Below are positions 25,261 through 34,874 of a DNA stretch of 38,949 nucleotides, in pieces. The translations under genes were made by a program, and so were the position numbers. Where the stretch lies: the NCBI GenBank assembly GCA_947595235.1, contig CANQEP010000005.1, positions 1-38,949 on the forward strand. The letters are read 5' to 3'. The DNA is from an uncultured Clostridia bacterium. Its GTDB lineage: Bacteria; Bacillota; Clostridia; Christensenellales; UBA1242. Position 1 is the stretch's first letter; each line of letters opens with the position of its first letter. The notes under the pieces are model-generated. The model saw only the letters and a program-made list of their open reading frames with translations. It did no database searches and was not told the origin of the DNA.

Positions 25261-25299
25261 TAAGGGGTTTTTGTGTGCAGAGTTCGTTATTTTGCATTG

Positions 25300-25333
25300 A
25301 AAAACGCAGAATGGGTATTTATTCTGCGTTTTT
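25300..25333. terminator. Bidirectional intrinsic terminator
   Basis: AAAAACGCAGAAT-gggtattt-ATTCTGCGTTTTT. Confidence 0.8.
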
Positions 25334-26083
25334 TGTGTCATTTTCTTCGTTTTTTACTAAAACTAGTTTCATATACTTTTCATGTTCGCGGGCAAAGTTG
25401 TGAAATATTGTTTTCAAATTATCAATGGCCTCAACAAGATTCCACTTTTCCTCTTCAACATCCTTTTCCATTTGTTCAACTTCATCCTTTGGGCGGAGAT
25501 ATACTCTTTGAGGATTTTTCTCATCAAGGGTTTCAAGAAATTTTTGACGATTTATTATATTTTGAATATCATCTATTCTTTCCCTTTCGGCGGCAATTTC
25601 ATCAATGGCGTTGCCAAGAGTCACATAGTTTGGTTCGCGACTTGAATTGGAGAGCGGATATGGATAAATGTCTTTACGCTCGCCATAAGATATAACTCTA
25701 ACCTGACCCTCTGCGAATTTTTTATCAACAAAATCAATTGGAAGATATAGTTCGGGAAACGAGTGCACGGTTTTTTTCTCTGGCGACTCGTCCTCATAAA
25801 AGGCGTAGCCACCACAAGTCAAAAAAGGGAAAGCCTCTTCTTCGGTGATGTCCATTTCAAGGATATTGTCCCTTCCGCTGTAGCCATTGTCACGAAAGGT
25901 GTTGCAGAAAAACACAGCATCTTGCAAATAGAAGAAAAAGAATTTTCCATACCCGTCGCTCGCCCTCTTCAAGTCAACAAACCTTTCGGGCCTTCCCCAA
26001 ACGGTCTTTCTTTTACTTTTAAGGCTCTTCTTTTCATTAAGACAATTGTACTCTTTTTGGCTAATGGCTCTATAAATTTTCAT
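25319..26083 (-). CDS. Hypothetical protein
   Basis: MKIYRAISQKEYNCLNEKKSLKSKRKTVWGRPERFVDLKRASDGYG...; no family recognised with confidence. Confidence 0.7.
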   Translation of the reverse strand: MKIYRAISQKEYNCLNEKKSLKSKRKTVWGRPERFVDLKRASDGYGKFFFFYLQDAVFFCNTFRDNGYSGRDNILEMDITEEEAFPFLTCGGYAFYEDESPEKKTVHSFPELYLPIDFVDKKFAEGQVRVISYGERKDIYPYPLSNSSREPNYVTLGNAIDEIAAERERIDDIQNIINRQKFLETLDEKNPQRVYLRPKDEVEQMEKDVEEEKWNLVEAIDNLKTIFHNFAREHEKYMKLVLVKNEENDTKNAE

Positions 26084-26169
26084 ATTTTTATTATAGCACC
26101 CATCAAAAACGCTGTCAAGATTGACAACTTGCACTCGTAAAGTTATAATCAAATTAGTGAGGTGAAAAG

Positions 26170-27384
26170 ATGCAAACAATAATTTGTCCACACTGCAAAA
26201 AAGAATTTGAGATTGACGAAAGCAGTTACAATTCCATAGTAAGCCAAATTCGTGACGGCGAGTTCAACAAGGAACTCCACAGCCGTCTTGAAAGTTTGGA
26301 AAACGAGAAAAAATCTGCCATAAAGTCTGCAATCATTGAAGAGGCTAGCCGAAAAGACAAAATTATCAGCGAGAAAGAAAACGAACTTGTTAAACTAAGA
26401 GCCGAGAGTAATGCCGAAATTGAAAAATTGAAGGCAGAACTAAAAGGCAAAGAGACCGAAAAGAACCTTGCAGTTAATGAGGCTGTTTCAAAACTTCATG
26501 AAGAGGTCTTCCTTTTGCAAAACGCCATAGAAAACAACAAGAGCCGAAGCGAACTTGAACAAAAGAATCTTATTGAAAAGTACGAGGCAAAACTCAAAGA
26601 CAAAGATGAGGACATCGCCTATTACAAGGAGATGAAACTCAAACAATCCACCAAAGGGGTTGGCGAATCGCTGGAAGTTTTCTGCGACAACGAGTTCAAT
26701 AAGGTGCGTGCGATTGGCTTCAAAAACGCGTATTTTGCAAAGGACAACGACGCCTCTTCGGGGAGCAAAGGCGACTTCATCTTTCGCGACTATTCAGATG
26801 ACGGCGTTGAATATATCTCTATAATGTTTGAGATGAAAAACCAAACAGAAAGCAGTTCAGTCAAGCACAAAAATGAAGAGTTCTTGAAAGAACTTGACAA
26901 AGACAGACGCGAAAAGGGGTGCGAATATGCCGTTCTTGTCAGCCTTCTTGAGCCCGACAATCAACTATATAATGACGGCATTGTTGATGTTTCTCACAAG
27001 TTCCCAAAGATGTATGTCATTCGTCCGCAATTCTTCATCCCCCTCATCACCATTCTTCGAAACGCCGCGCTGGGCACGGTTGAGTACAAAAAGGAACTCA
27101 TGGTTGTTCGCGAGCAAAATCTTGACGTTGCCAAGTTTGAGGAGCAATTAAACGACTTCAAAAACGCGTTCGGCAAGAACTACAACACCGCCAGCGAAAA
27201 GTTCAAGACCGCTATTGAAGAGATCGACAAGACCATTTCTCACCTCAACAAAATCAAAGAAGCCTTGACTTCAAGCGAGAACCAACTAAGGCTCGCCAAC
27301 AACAAAATTGAAGATATGTCCATGAAAAAACTATTAAAAAACAGCCCAAGCCTTCAAGAAAAATACAACAAAAATAAGAAATAA
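26170..27384 (+). CDS. DUF2130 domain protein (PD-(D/E)XK-like core, coiled coil, N-terminal zinc finger)
   Basis: ICPHCKKEFEID...STKGVGESLEVFCDNEFNKVR...ASSGSKGDFIFRDYSDDGVEYISIMFEMKNQ... Confidence 0.88.
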   Translation: MQTIICPHCKKEFEIDESSYNSIVSQIRDGEFNKELHSRLESLENEKKSAIKSAIIEEASRKDKIISEKENELVKLRAESNAEIEKLKAELKGKETEKNLAVNEAVSKLHEEVFLLQNAIENNKSRSELEQKNLIEKYEAKLKDKDEDIAYYKEMKLKQSTKGVGESLEVFCDNEFNKVRAIGFKNAYFAKDNDASSGSKGDFIFRDYSDDGVEYISIMFEMKNQTESSSVKHKNEEFLKELDKDRREKGCEYAVLVSLLEPDNQLYNDGIVDVSHKFPKMYVIRPQFFIPLITILRNAALGTVEYKKELMVVREQNLDVAKFEEQLNDFKNAFGKNYNTASEKFKTAIEEIDKTISHLNKIKEALTSSENQLRLANNKIEDMSMKKLLKNSPSLQEKYNKNKK

Positions 27385-27392
27385 TCATAAAA

Positions 27393-27417
27393 AGTCACAA
27401 AATTGTGGCTTTTTTCA
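27393..27417 (+). terminator. Intrinsic terminator after DUF2130 gene
   Basis: AAAGTCACAA-AA-TTGTGGCTTTTTT. Confidence 0.65.
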
Positions 27418-27475
27418 CTGACTTTTTATAATAATTTGCGTTTTTTTGCACACACTAGCATAGGGGGATAACAAA

Positions 27476-27643
27476 ATGCAAAGATACAGACCGGGTGAAA
27501 CCGTCCCAATGAGTTGTGGCTACAAGCCATACAGCAAAGATGGCAAATGCCTTTCAAACGAAAAGATGTTTCTTGAAAAGGGAGAGTCTTTTCCACCAAC
27601 TCAGCAGTCGGGCGGATACTACGTTATGGACATGCACGACTAA
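27476..27643 (+). CDS. Small YjzC-like protein (missed by the ORF track)
   Basis: Manual translation: MQRYRPGETVPMSCGYKPYSKDGKCLSNEKMFLEKGESFPPTQQSGGYYVMDMHD*; GGGGG RBS upstream. Confidence 0.7.
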   Translation: MQRYRPGETVPMSCGYKPYSKDGKCLSNEKMFLEKGESFPPTQQSGGYYVMDMHD

Positions 27644-27667
27644 ACCAAAATAAAAACTTATTCACAA

Positions 27668-27713
27668 CCCAAAGTAAAAGCCCAAGCAATAATGCTTGGA
27701 CTTTTACTTTCTA
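27668..27713. terminator. Bidirectional intrinsic terminator
   Basis: AAAGTAAAAGcCCAAGCA-ATAA-TGCTTGGaCTTTTACTTT. Confidence 0.75.
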
Positions 27714-28562
27714 TTTTCCAAAATATGCAACGGCTATTGCGCCGGGGCCAACGTGCGTTCCAATGGTGCTGCCAATCATGTGAAGAGGAATATCCTCTTT
27801 TTTTACGTGACCCTCATAAAGTCCCGCGCTGTCGTCAAGATACTTTTTAAGGCACTCGTCCGACAACCCCGAATAGGCAACCGCAAACGGCATTGAAAAG
27901 TCTATTCCACCAGACTTTTCTATCATTTGCGTAAGAAGATTGTTGCCCTTCTTTGAGCCCATCGCCTTGCCAACAAGTTTGACCTCGCCCCCAATGACCG
28001 CAACAACGGGCTTTATGGAGAGCACCTCACCCGCAAACGCCACAAGCGAGGATATCCTTCCCCCTTTTCTTAAATATTTTAGCGTTCCAAGAAGGGCGCG
28101 AAGATTTATCTTGTGCTTTTTTTCGTCAAGTTCGCTGGCAATTTCTTTTGCCGACTTGCCCTCATGCAAAAGGCGGAGCGCGTATTCAATGAGTATCCTC
28201 TCGCCTATGCACGCATTGAGGCTGTCAACAACAGTGACCTTGCCGTCATACTTTTTTGCGACCTCTTTTGCCACATTATACGTCCCCGACAACTTGCTTG
28301 AAAGGGTTATAACAACAACCTCACTGCCGTCGGCGGTCAATTCACTAAGTTTCTCTTCGTATCTGAACTCATTGATTTGGCTGGTCTTTGGAAGGTCGCT
28401 ACTCTCAATAAGTTTTTCAAAGAACTCCTTGTGCGACAAGTTCACGCCATCAAAATACTCTTCACCATTAAAACTTATTATCATTGGAATGAGAAAAAGC
28501 CCCTTCTCGCTTGCCTCTTTCTCGTCAATGTCTGACGAACTGTCAATCAATATCTTTACCAT
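27711..28562 (-). CDS. DegV family (fatty-acid binding) protein
   Basis: VKILIDSSSDIDEKEASEKGLFLIPMIISFNGEEYFDGVNLSHKEFFEKL...TSQI...VVITLSSKLSGTYNVA. Confidence 0.93.
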   Translation of the reverse strand: MVKILIDSSSDIDEKEASEKGLFLIPMIISFNGEEYFDGVNLSHKEFFEKLIESSDLPKTSQINEFRYEEKLSELTADGSEVVVITLSSKLSGTYNVAKEVAKKYDGKVTVVDSLNACIGERILIEYALRLLHEGKSAKEIASELDEKKHKINLRALLGTLKYLRKGGRISSLVAFAGEVLSIKPVVAVIGGEVKLVGKAMGSKKGNNLLTQMIEKSGGIDFSMPFAVAYSGLSDECLKKYLDDSAGLYEGHVKKEDIPLHMIGSTIGTHVGPGAIAVAYFGK

Positions 28563-29010
28563 TCTTTTCTCCATATAACTTGCAAATATTTTGCAGATTT
28601 TCATTGACCAGCGCAAGATTTTTATAGAACTTTTCGCGCTCGCTCTCCTTTATGCCCGCACTTCCACGATTTACCATTTCTTGCGTGAGACTGCATACTT
28701 TTTCGCCAAGCGCTCTGCCCCTTTCGGTCAAAAGATATGGACACTTATACTTCAAAACACTCTCGCCCTTTTTGACAATTCCCTTCTTTTCAAGGTCAAC
28801 GAGCGTTCGCGAAAGCGCCCCCTTGTCTTCATAGCAAAGCGCACAAAGTTCGGTGAGCGACAGCCCGCTTTTGCTAAGTGACAAGTGATAGACGCATTGC
28901 ACCTCCTTGCCCTTAAGGTTAAAGGCAGACATCTCAAACGCCTTTATTTTTTGTATGCTCCTGTTGATATTGAGAATTAGTGACGTGAACTTATCGTATC
29001 GGCTTTCCAT
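28543..29010 (-). CDS. MarR family transcriptional regulator
   Basis: LSLTELCALCYEDKGALSRTLVDLEKKGIVKKGESVLKYKCPYLLTERGRALGEKV (winged HTH). Confidence 0.88.
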   Translation of the reverse strand: MESRYDKFTSLILNINRSIQKIKAFEMSAFNLKGKEVQCVYHLSLSKSGLSLTELCALCYEDKGALSRTLVDLEKKGIVKKGESVLKYKCPYLLTERGRALGEKVCSLTQEMVNRGSAGIKESEREKFYKNLALVNENLQNICKLYGEKNGKDID

Positions 29011-29042
29011 ATCCCCTCCACAAAACCACTTGATTATACACA

Positions 29043-29070
29043 AAAAATTGTTGACACGTCAACAATTTTT
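29043..29070. promoter_or_regulatory. Palindromic operator in the marR / ZIP intergenic region
   Basis: AAAAATTGTTGAC-AC-GTCAACAATTTTT, 13-bp perfect arms; minus-strand TATAAT nearby. Confidence 0.75.
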
Positions 29071-29136
29071 GCGGGCTGAACAAAAATAATTGGGCTTTCA
29101 TAGAATGTAGAGGAAAAACACTTTTTGAGGGAACAA

Positions 29137-29925
29137 ATGAATAACACTGCAAGCGTAATATTTGGCTGTCTTATAATCTTTGTTTGCACAACACTTGGCG
29201 CGACCATTGTTTTCTTTATGAAAAAGGAGTTCGGCAAAAGGCTCAACTCGGTCATTTGCGGATTTTCGGCGGGCGTCATGATTGCTGCATCCTTTTTTGG
29301 ACTTTTGCTCCCTGCAATAGAAAACTCGGCTTCTTATGGAAAGTGGGCTTTTGTTCCCGCCATGGTAGGCATACTTCTCGGGTGCCTATTTTTGCACGCG
29401 ATTGACCTTGTTTCAAGGTGGATTAAAAGGCGGTCGGGCGAAGAGGACATTGGCTCACTCTCAAAAATAAAACTCAAAAGGTTCGTCTTGGCATTCACCA
29501 TCCACAACATTCCCGAAGGCATGGCGGTTGGCGTGGCACTTGGCAACGCCCTTGCCCTAAACGAAAAGGCGGCGATGATTTCTGCCGTTATGCTTGCCGT
29601 TGGAATTGCCATTCAAAATATTCCCGAAGGCATCGCCGTTGCCCTCCCCGTCTATAAAGAAACTGGGAGCAAGTGGAAGGGCTTTCTTTGGGGAACACTT
29701 AGCGGAGTTGTTGAGCCAATTTTTGCAGTTATTGGACTTTTGCTGGCATCAAAAATACAAATACTCTTGGCGTACTCGCTGAGTTTTTCGGCGGGGGCGA
29801 TGCTTTTTGTCACCTTTGAGGACCTTATTCCCGAGGCAAAGTACAGCGAGACCTCGCACCTTGGAACGTGGAGCATAATAATTGGATTTGTTGTCATGAT
29901 GATTCTTGACGTTGCGCTGGGATAA
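29137..29925 (+). CDS. ZIP family metal transporter
   Basis: HNIPEGMAVGVALG and NIPEGIAVALPVY motifs within multiple TM helices. Confidence 0.92.
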   Translation: MNNTASVIFGCLIIFVCTTLGATIVFFMKKEFGKRLNSVICGFSAGVMIAASFFGLLLPAIENSASYGKWAFVPAMVGILLGCLFLHAIDLVSRWIKRRSGEEDIGSLSKIKLKRFVLAFTIHNIPEGMAVGVALGNALALNEKAAMISAVMLAVGIAIQNIPEGIAVALPVYKETGSKWKGFLWGTLSGVVEPIFAVIGLLLASKIQILLAYSLSFSAGAMLFVTFEDLIPEAKYSETSHLGTWSIIIGFVVMMILDVALG

Positions 29926-30038
29926 AAAGCGCAAGAAAAAACACCAAGGGTCAAAGAAAACTCTTTTCACCCTCGGTGCCTATGCAATGTCCAATCAAGT
30001 TATATTTTTAAGGAGCGACTTTTTGTCGCAACTTAAGA

Positions 30039-30308
30039 TTATTCAGCAGCGTTCTGTGCTTCTTCAAAAGCCTTAAGAACAATGCCGCTGATAAGTTCTC
30101 TGGTTTCGGTGTTTAATGGATGAACAATATCCTTAAATTCGCCGTCTGGAGTTTTTCTGCTAGGCATAGCAATGAAATAACCCTCATTACCCAAGATAAC
30201 CTTAATGTCGTGAACAACAAAACAATCATCAATAGTTATAGATGCGCTTGCTTTGATTTTGCTTGATTCGTTCTTGACAATGCGAACTCTTACGTCTGAA
30301 ATTTTCAT
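30039..30308 (-). CDS. spoVG: Septation protein SpoVG
   Basis: [66 protein letters not shown]. Confidence 0.95.
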   Translation of the reverse strand: MKISDVRVRIVKNESSKIKASASITIDDCFVVHDIKVILGNEGYFIAMPSRKTPDGEFKDIVHPLNTETRELISGIVLKAFEEAQNAAE

Positions 30309-30418
30309 GTTTTACTCCTCTTAAATTTTAGTTTAACCTTTAAGGTTACTTTTATTTTACTATCTTGCGATAAAAAACGCAAATATTTTTAAATTGTTTT
30401 TAAAATTTACCTCTTATT

Positions 30419-31639
30419 TTAGGCAAGGTCAACGCGCAAATGCACTTTTTTGCCCTTTTTAACAACAAAACTGTCCGCGCTCGTGGTGAACACCTCATTT
30501 GGGTCGTCAAGTTTTCTGTCGTCAATGGAGAGCCCCCCTTGAGCGATGAGACGCCTTGCCTCACCATTTGAAGAAGTTATTCCAATCTTTGTCATGAGAT
30601 CAAGCACGCCAATTCCATTTTTTATAAGCGCCTTGTCAAGTTTCACGCTATTCATGTTTTCGCTACTGCCCGCACCGCTAAAAATCTCTTCGGCGGTCTT
30701 CTCTGCCTCGCGAGCCTTGTCCTCTCCATGAACGAGCGCGGTCACGCAAAATGCCATTTTCTTTTTTGCAACTCTTATGTCTCCCGAGCAAAGTTCTTTT
30801 ATCTCTGCCATAGAAAGGTCGCTGAACCACCTTAAGAGCGTTTCAACGTCTTTGTCGTCAACGTTGATGAAGTATTGATAAAAGTCATAGACACTAGTCT
30901 TGCTGTCGTCAACCCAAAGGGCTCCACCACTGGTCTTGCCCATTTTTTCGCCTCGCGAGTTGAGAAGAAGTGGAGTTGTCATGACAGTTGCCGACTTGTC
31001 CCACTTGCGACGAATGAGTTGAGTTCCCGCAACCATGTTGCCCCATTGGTCGCTTCCGCCGACCTCCAAAACGCACCCATACGTTTTGAAAAGGTGCTCA
31101 AAGTCAAAGGCTTGGATTGGCATATAGCCCATTTCAAGGAAGGTGAGTCCGCCGTTGTCTAGCCTCTTTTTATAGGCCTCGGCGCTGAGCATGACATTGA
31201 CGTTAAAGTATGTTCCAACATCGCGCAAAAAGTCAACGTAACTATAGTTTTTCATCCAGTCATTGTTGTTGAGTATGAGGGCGGGATTGTCGCCGTCGGT
31301 CTTTATGAACTTTTGGCTGAAACGCTTTATCTCTTCAAGGTTTTTGTTGACCTTTTCGCGCTCAAGCATATTTCTCATGTCTGTTCTTCCGCTTGGGTCA
31401 CCAATCATGGCAGTTGCACCACCAATTACCAAAATGCCTTTGTGCCCCGCCTCTTGCAAGAACCTAAACGTTCGAAGGCTGCAAAGGTGCCCAAGGTGAA
31501 TTGCATCGGCGGTTGGGTCAATTCCAAGATAGAAAGTTATGGGCTTTCCGTTCAAAAGTTCTTTTAGTTTTTCCTCGTCGGTGGTCTGATAGATGAGCCC
31601 ACGCTCTTTTAAAAATTCGTATAGATTGTTAATTTTCAT
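30419..31639 (-). CDS. tyrS: Tyrosyl-tRNA synthetase
   Basis: TFYLGIDPTADAIHLGHLCSLRTFRFLQEAGHKGILVIGGATAMIGDPSGR; KMGKTSGGALW (KMSKS-like); C-terminal S4 domain. Confidence 0.96.
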   Translation of the reverse strand: MKINNLYEFLKERGLIYQTTDEEKLKELLNGKPITFYLGIDPTADAIHLGHLCSLRTFRFLQEAGHKGILVIGGATAMIGDPSGRTDMRNMLEREKVNKNLEEIKRFSQKFIKTDGDNPALILNNNDWMKNYSYVDFLRDVGTYFNVNVMLSAEAYKKRLDNGGLTFLEMGYMPIQAFDFEHLFKTYGCVLEVGGSDQWGNMVAGTQLIRRKWDKSATVMTTPLLLNSRGEKMGKTSGGALWVDDSKTSVYDFYQYFINVDDKDVETLLRWFSDLSMAEIKELCSGDIRVAKKKMAFCVTALVHGEDKAREAEKTAEEIFSGAGSSENMNSVKLDKALIKNGIGVLDLMTKIGITSSNGEARRLIAQGGLSIDDRKLDDPNEVFTTSADSFVVKKGKKVHLRVDLA

Positions 31640-32966
31640 CTTTATTCTCCTCTATTGTCGCGTTCTGCGAGTCGGTGACCTCTTCAACGCTGACAACAAC
31701 GTAGTCTATTGGATATTTCTTTTCCTCTTTTTCTAGCCTCATTAAAAATAGTGCAAGTAGTGGATACGAAAGGCTGACAACTGCAATGCAGATTTTTAGC
31801 CCATTTATGTCCAGCGTGAGCCCAAGAACAAGCATCAAAACGAAGGTCACGGCTCGAATAATGTTGAATGCAACTTCGGTCAAGGCTTGGTGTTCGGCGA
31901 TATCTTCATAGTGCCCTGTCTTTTTCAAGATGACAGTTCTTTGAACGTCAAGCGAGTAACCAAGAAGGCAAATTGCAATTTCAAGCACCATGCTAAACAC
32001 TATGAACGACCACTTTTCTATGCTTATGGCAATCATGACTGAGACAATGACGGGCAAAATGCCAAGAATAATATACATGACCTTGCTTGCCTTCTCACCT
32101 ATTTTGCTCTTTTTAAGGTACTTGAAAAGAAACAGACATGCCACTGCCAAAAACGCAAAGAGTGCAGTGAACAAGCCAAGGCTAATGTTGGTTTTGAAGG
32201 TGTAGATTGCAAGAAGCGGAACAAGTGCGGTTTGAATTTTTGTTCCCCCATAAGCAAGCGCAACGGGATAAAAGTTCTTTATTCTTTTTATGTCCTCACT
32301 GTTGCCTTTGAGTTTTTTAAGATATTTGAAGAACTCAAAGCACGAGCCCTCAGGTCTGCTTGATTTTATGAAGCACGAAAAGACAACTTGAATGGCAACA
32401 ACTGCAAGCACCATATATGCGGTTGTGACATAGGTTGAAACATCAATCAAAACGCCAAGGATAATTGGGAACGCAACGTTGATGACCTTTGCAAAGATGT
32501 TTTCAACAACAACGTACTTGTCGGCATGGGCTCTTGGCACCATTTCGCTCTTTAGAATATTGAAACTTGAATAATAAAAACTCTCTGCAACGCCATACAA
32601 AGCGCCCGCCAAGACTGAATATTTTGCAAGGTTCTGCCCCATGAAAATGACAAGTACGATGAACGCTCCCTTGCATATTATTCCCACTCTATAGAGCCAG
32701 ACGCGGTTGGTTCGGTCAACAAGGTAGCCAAGAAGAGTATTTAAAAAAATCATGACAATATAAATCGCAAGATAATACGACGCGACCGACACAATGGACG
32801 CGCTCAAACTCTCCGAGGCGCTGACCTGAGTTATGTATGAGACCAAGAACGTGTTCGCAAAAAGACCGATGACATTGTTAAGTCCATGGTCGACTTGAAG
32901 CGACCATGTTGACAAATTCATTCTGTCTTTGCTGGTTGTTGAACTTGGCGAGTAACTGTAACCCAT
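31629..32966 (-). CDS. MFS-type transporter
   Basis: About 12 hydrophobic segments; LNTLLGYLVDRTNRVWLYRVG loop motif. Confidence 0.82.
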   Translation of the reverse strand: MGYSYSPSSTTSKDRMNLSTWSLQVDHGLNNVIGLFANTFLVSYITQVSASESLSASIVSVASYYLAIYIVMIFLNTLLGYLVDRTNRVWLYRVGIICKGAFIVLVIFMGQNLAKYSVLAGALYGVAESFYYSSFNILKSEMVPRAHADKYVVVENIFAKVINVAFPIILGVLIDVSTYVTTAYMVLAVVAIQVVFSCFIKSSRPEGSCFEFFKYLKKLKGNSEDIKRIKNFYPVALAYGGTKIQTALVPLLAIYTFKTNISLGLFTALFAFLAVACLFLFKYLKKSKIGEKASKVMYIILGILPVIVSVMIAISIEKWSFIVFSMVLEIAICLLGYSLDVQRTVILKKTGHYEDIAEHQALTEVAFNIIRAVTFVLMLVLGLTLDINGLKICIAVVSLSYPLLALFLMRLEKEEKKYPIDYVVVSVEEVTDSQNATIEENKDEN

Positions 32967-33104
32967 AAAATACCTCGCATAAAGTTTACCATATTGGCGA
33001 CAAATAAACAAATATATTGCAAAAATTTTCCAAACAAGTATCAAAAAAGTTTGATAATAAAAAAAATATGCTATAATATAAGAAAATACAAAAGGGAGTT
33101 TATT

Positions 33105-34132
33105 ATGGGATTTATAAAGACCAATCTTTTAAAGGCCATTGAGTGGCAAGACCCAAGCAAAGACGTTATTTGCTACAAGTATCCAATGGACGGACGCCAA
33201 ATTCAGTTTGGTTCAAAGTTGACCGTCAGAGAGAGCCAAGTTGCAATATTCATGAACAAAGGCAAAATTGCCGACGTTTTTGAGCCGGGAATGTATACCT
33301 TGAAGGCGAGCAACATTCCAATTCTTACCCAACTTCTTTCTTTGCCATATGGTTTCAAGTCTCCATTTTTTGCCGACGTGTTTTTTGTTAACACAAAGCA
33401 ATTCACCAACCAAAAATGGGGAACAAGCAACCCAATAACCATGCGCGACAAGGAGTTCGGAACAATAAGAATTCGCGGATACGGAAGTTTTGCGTTCAAG
33501 GTTGTTGACCCTGCCCTATTTTTGAAGGAACTTTCGGGCACAAATTCCACCTACACAACGCAAGACATTGAGGGCTTTTTGAGAAGTCACCTCATCTCTT
33601 GCCTTTCGGACTGCATTGCAGAATCAAAAATCAGCGCGCTTGACCTTAGCGCCAATTATCAAGAGTTCTCAAAAGTTGCTGAGGAGGCATCTCAAGAGGA
33701 GTTCAAGAACTTTGGCCTTGAACTTACAAGACTTGTTATTGAAAACATCTCATTCCCCGAAGAGGTTGAAAAGGCCATTGACGCCGCTCATCTGTTGGAG
33801 TTATGGGTGACGCTATGGACGACTTTGTTAAATATCAATCGGCAAAGGCGATCCGCGACGCCGCAAAGAATGAGGGCAGTGCGGGAGTTGGCGCCCAACT
33901 TGGAACGGGGCTTGCTATTGGCGAAATGATGCGCGAGAGCATGAGGAACTCAAGTCGCAAAGCAAGAGAGAGCGTGTTCTGTGACGAGTGCGGACACGAG
34001 AACAAAAAAACTGCAAAATTCTGCTCTAATTGTGGCAAAAAGTTGTCAAGTGGCGCAAAGAAGTGCAAGAAGTGTGGAGCCGATGTTCCAGCCGACGCAA
34101 AGTTCTGCCCAGAATGTGGCACTAAATTGTAA
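33105..34132 (+). pseudogene. SPFH domain plus zinc-ribbon (virion core protein/YdjI-like) protein, interrupted by a frameshift
   Basis: Frame 1 reads to ...ISFPEEVEKAID; the other frame gives RSSVGVMGDAMDDFVKYQSAKAIRDAAKNEG...CDECGHENKKTAKFCSNCGKKL. One base is missing near 33783-33785. Confidence 0.82.
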
Positions 34133-34184
34133 TTATTGCGTTTCTTTCGAAAAACGTATAAATCCCGCCGATTGGCGGGATTTT

Positions 34185-34874
34185 CTATTGCAATGATAAA
34201 TATTTTTCAAGGTTAAACTTGTTCCAAGCCGATTTGTCCTCTGGAGGAAAGACCCTAAACACCATTTTGTCTTTCTTTGTTGGGTGAGTGAATTTGAGTT
34301 CGACCGCAAAAAGGTTCAAACTTGCCTTTGGCATATTCTCTCCCCCATACTTTTGGTCGCCATAGATTGGAAGCCCAATGTTTGCAAGTTGAACGCGAAT
34401 TTGATGCCCTCTACCCGTCGCGATTTTCACTTTTAAAAGATGCAAGTCATTAGCGCTTTCAAGGCAAGTATATTCAAGTTCGGCGCGCTTTGCCCCCTCA
34501 GTCAGCATGGGAGCAATTTTGACGATGTTGTTCTTTTCGTCTTTAACAAGGTAGTTTACAAGGGTGTTCTGCCTCTGCTTCAAAGTTCCTTTAACAACGG
34601 CAAAATATGTTTTTTCTGCCTCGCCAGTTTTGAATTGCTCGCAAAGTCTTGCCGCCGCCTTGGAGGTTTTTGCAAACACCATGACTCCCCCCGTTGGTCT
34701 GTCTAGTCTGTGCACAAGCCCAACATAGACGTTGCCCGGCTTGTTATACTTCTCTTTTATATACTCCTTGACCATGGTCAGCATATCCTTGTCTTTTGAA
34801 CTGTCCTCTTGACTTGGCACGTTTTGAGGTTTCAAAACCACGATGACCATGTTGTCTTCATACAAAATTTCCAT
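34185..34874 (-). CDS. RluA family pseudouridine synthase
   Basis: VGLVHRLDRPTGGVMVFAKTSKAAARLCEQF; GRGHQIRVQLANIGLPIYGDQKYG. Confidence 0.94.
   Translation of the reverse strand: MEILYEDNMVIVVLKPQNVPSQEDSSKDKDMLTMVKEYIKEKYNKPGNVYVGLVHRLDRPTGGVMVFAKTSKAAARLCEQFKTGEAEKTYFAVVKGTLKQRQNTLVNYLVKDEKNNIVKIAPMLTEGAKRAELEYTCLESANDLHLLKVKIATGRGHQIRVQLANIGLPIYGDQKYGGENMPKASLNLFAVELKFTHPTKKDKMVFRVFPPEDKSAWNKFNLEKYLSLQ

Noticed and set aside
27940-28578. 212-aa plus-strand ORF
   Set aside because: Ser/Leu-rich antisense shadow of degV.
33770-33810. Programmed -1 frameshift in the SPFH gene
   Set aside because: No X-XXY-YYZ slippery heptamer or obvious downstream pseudoknot; a simple indel is more likely.
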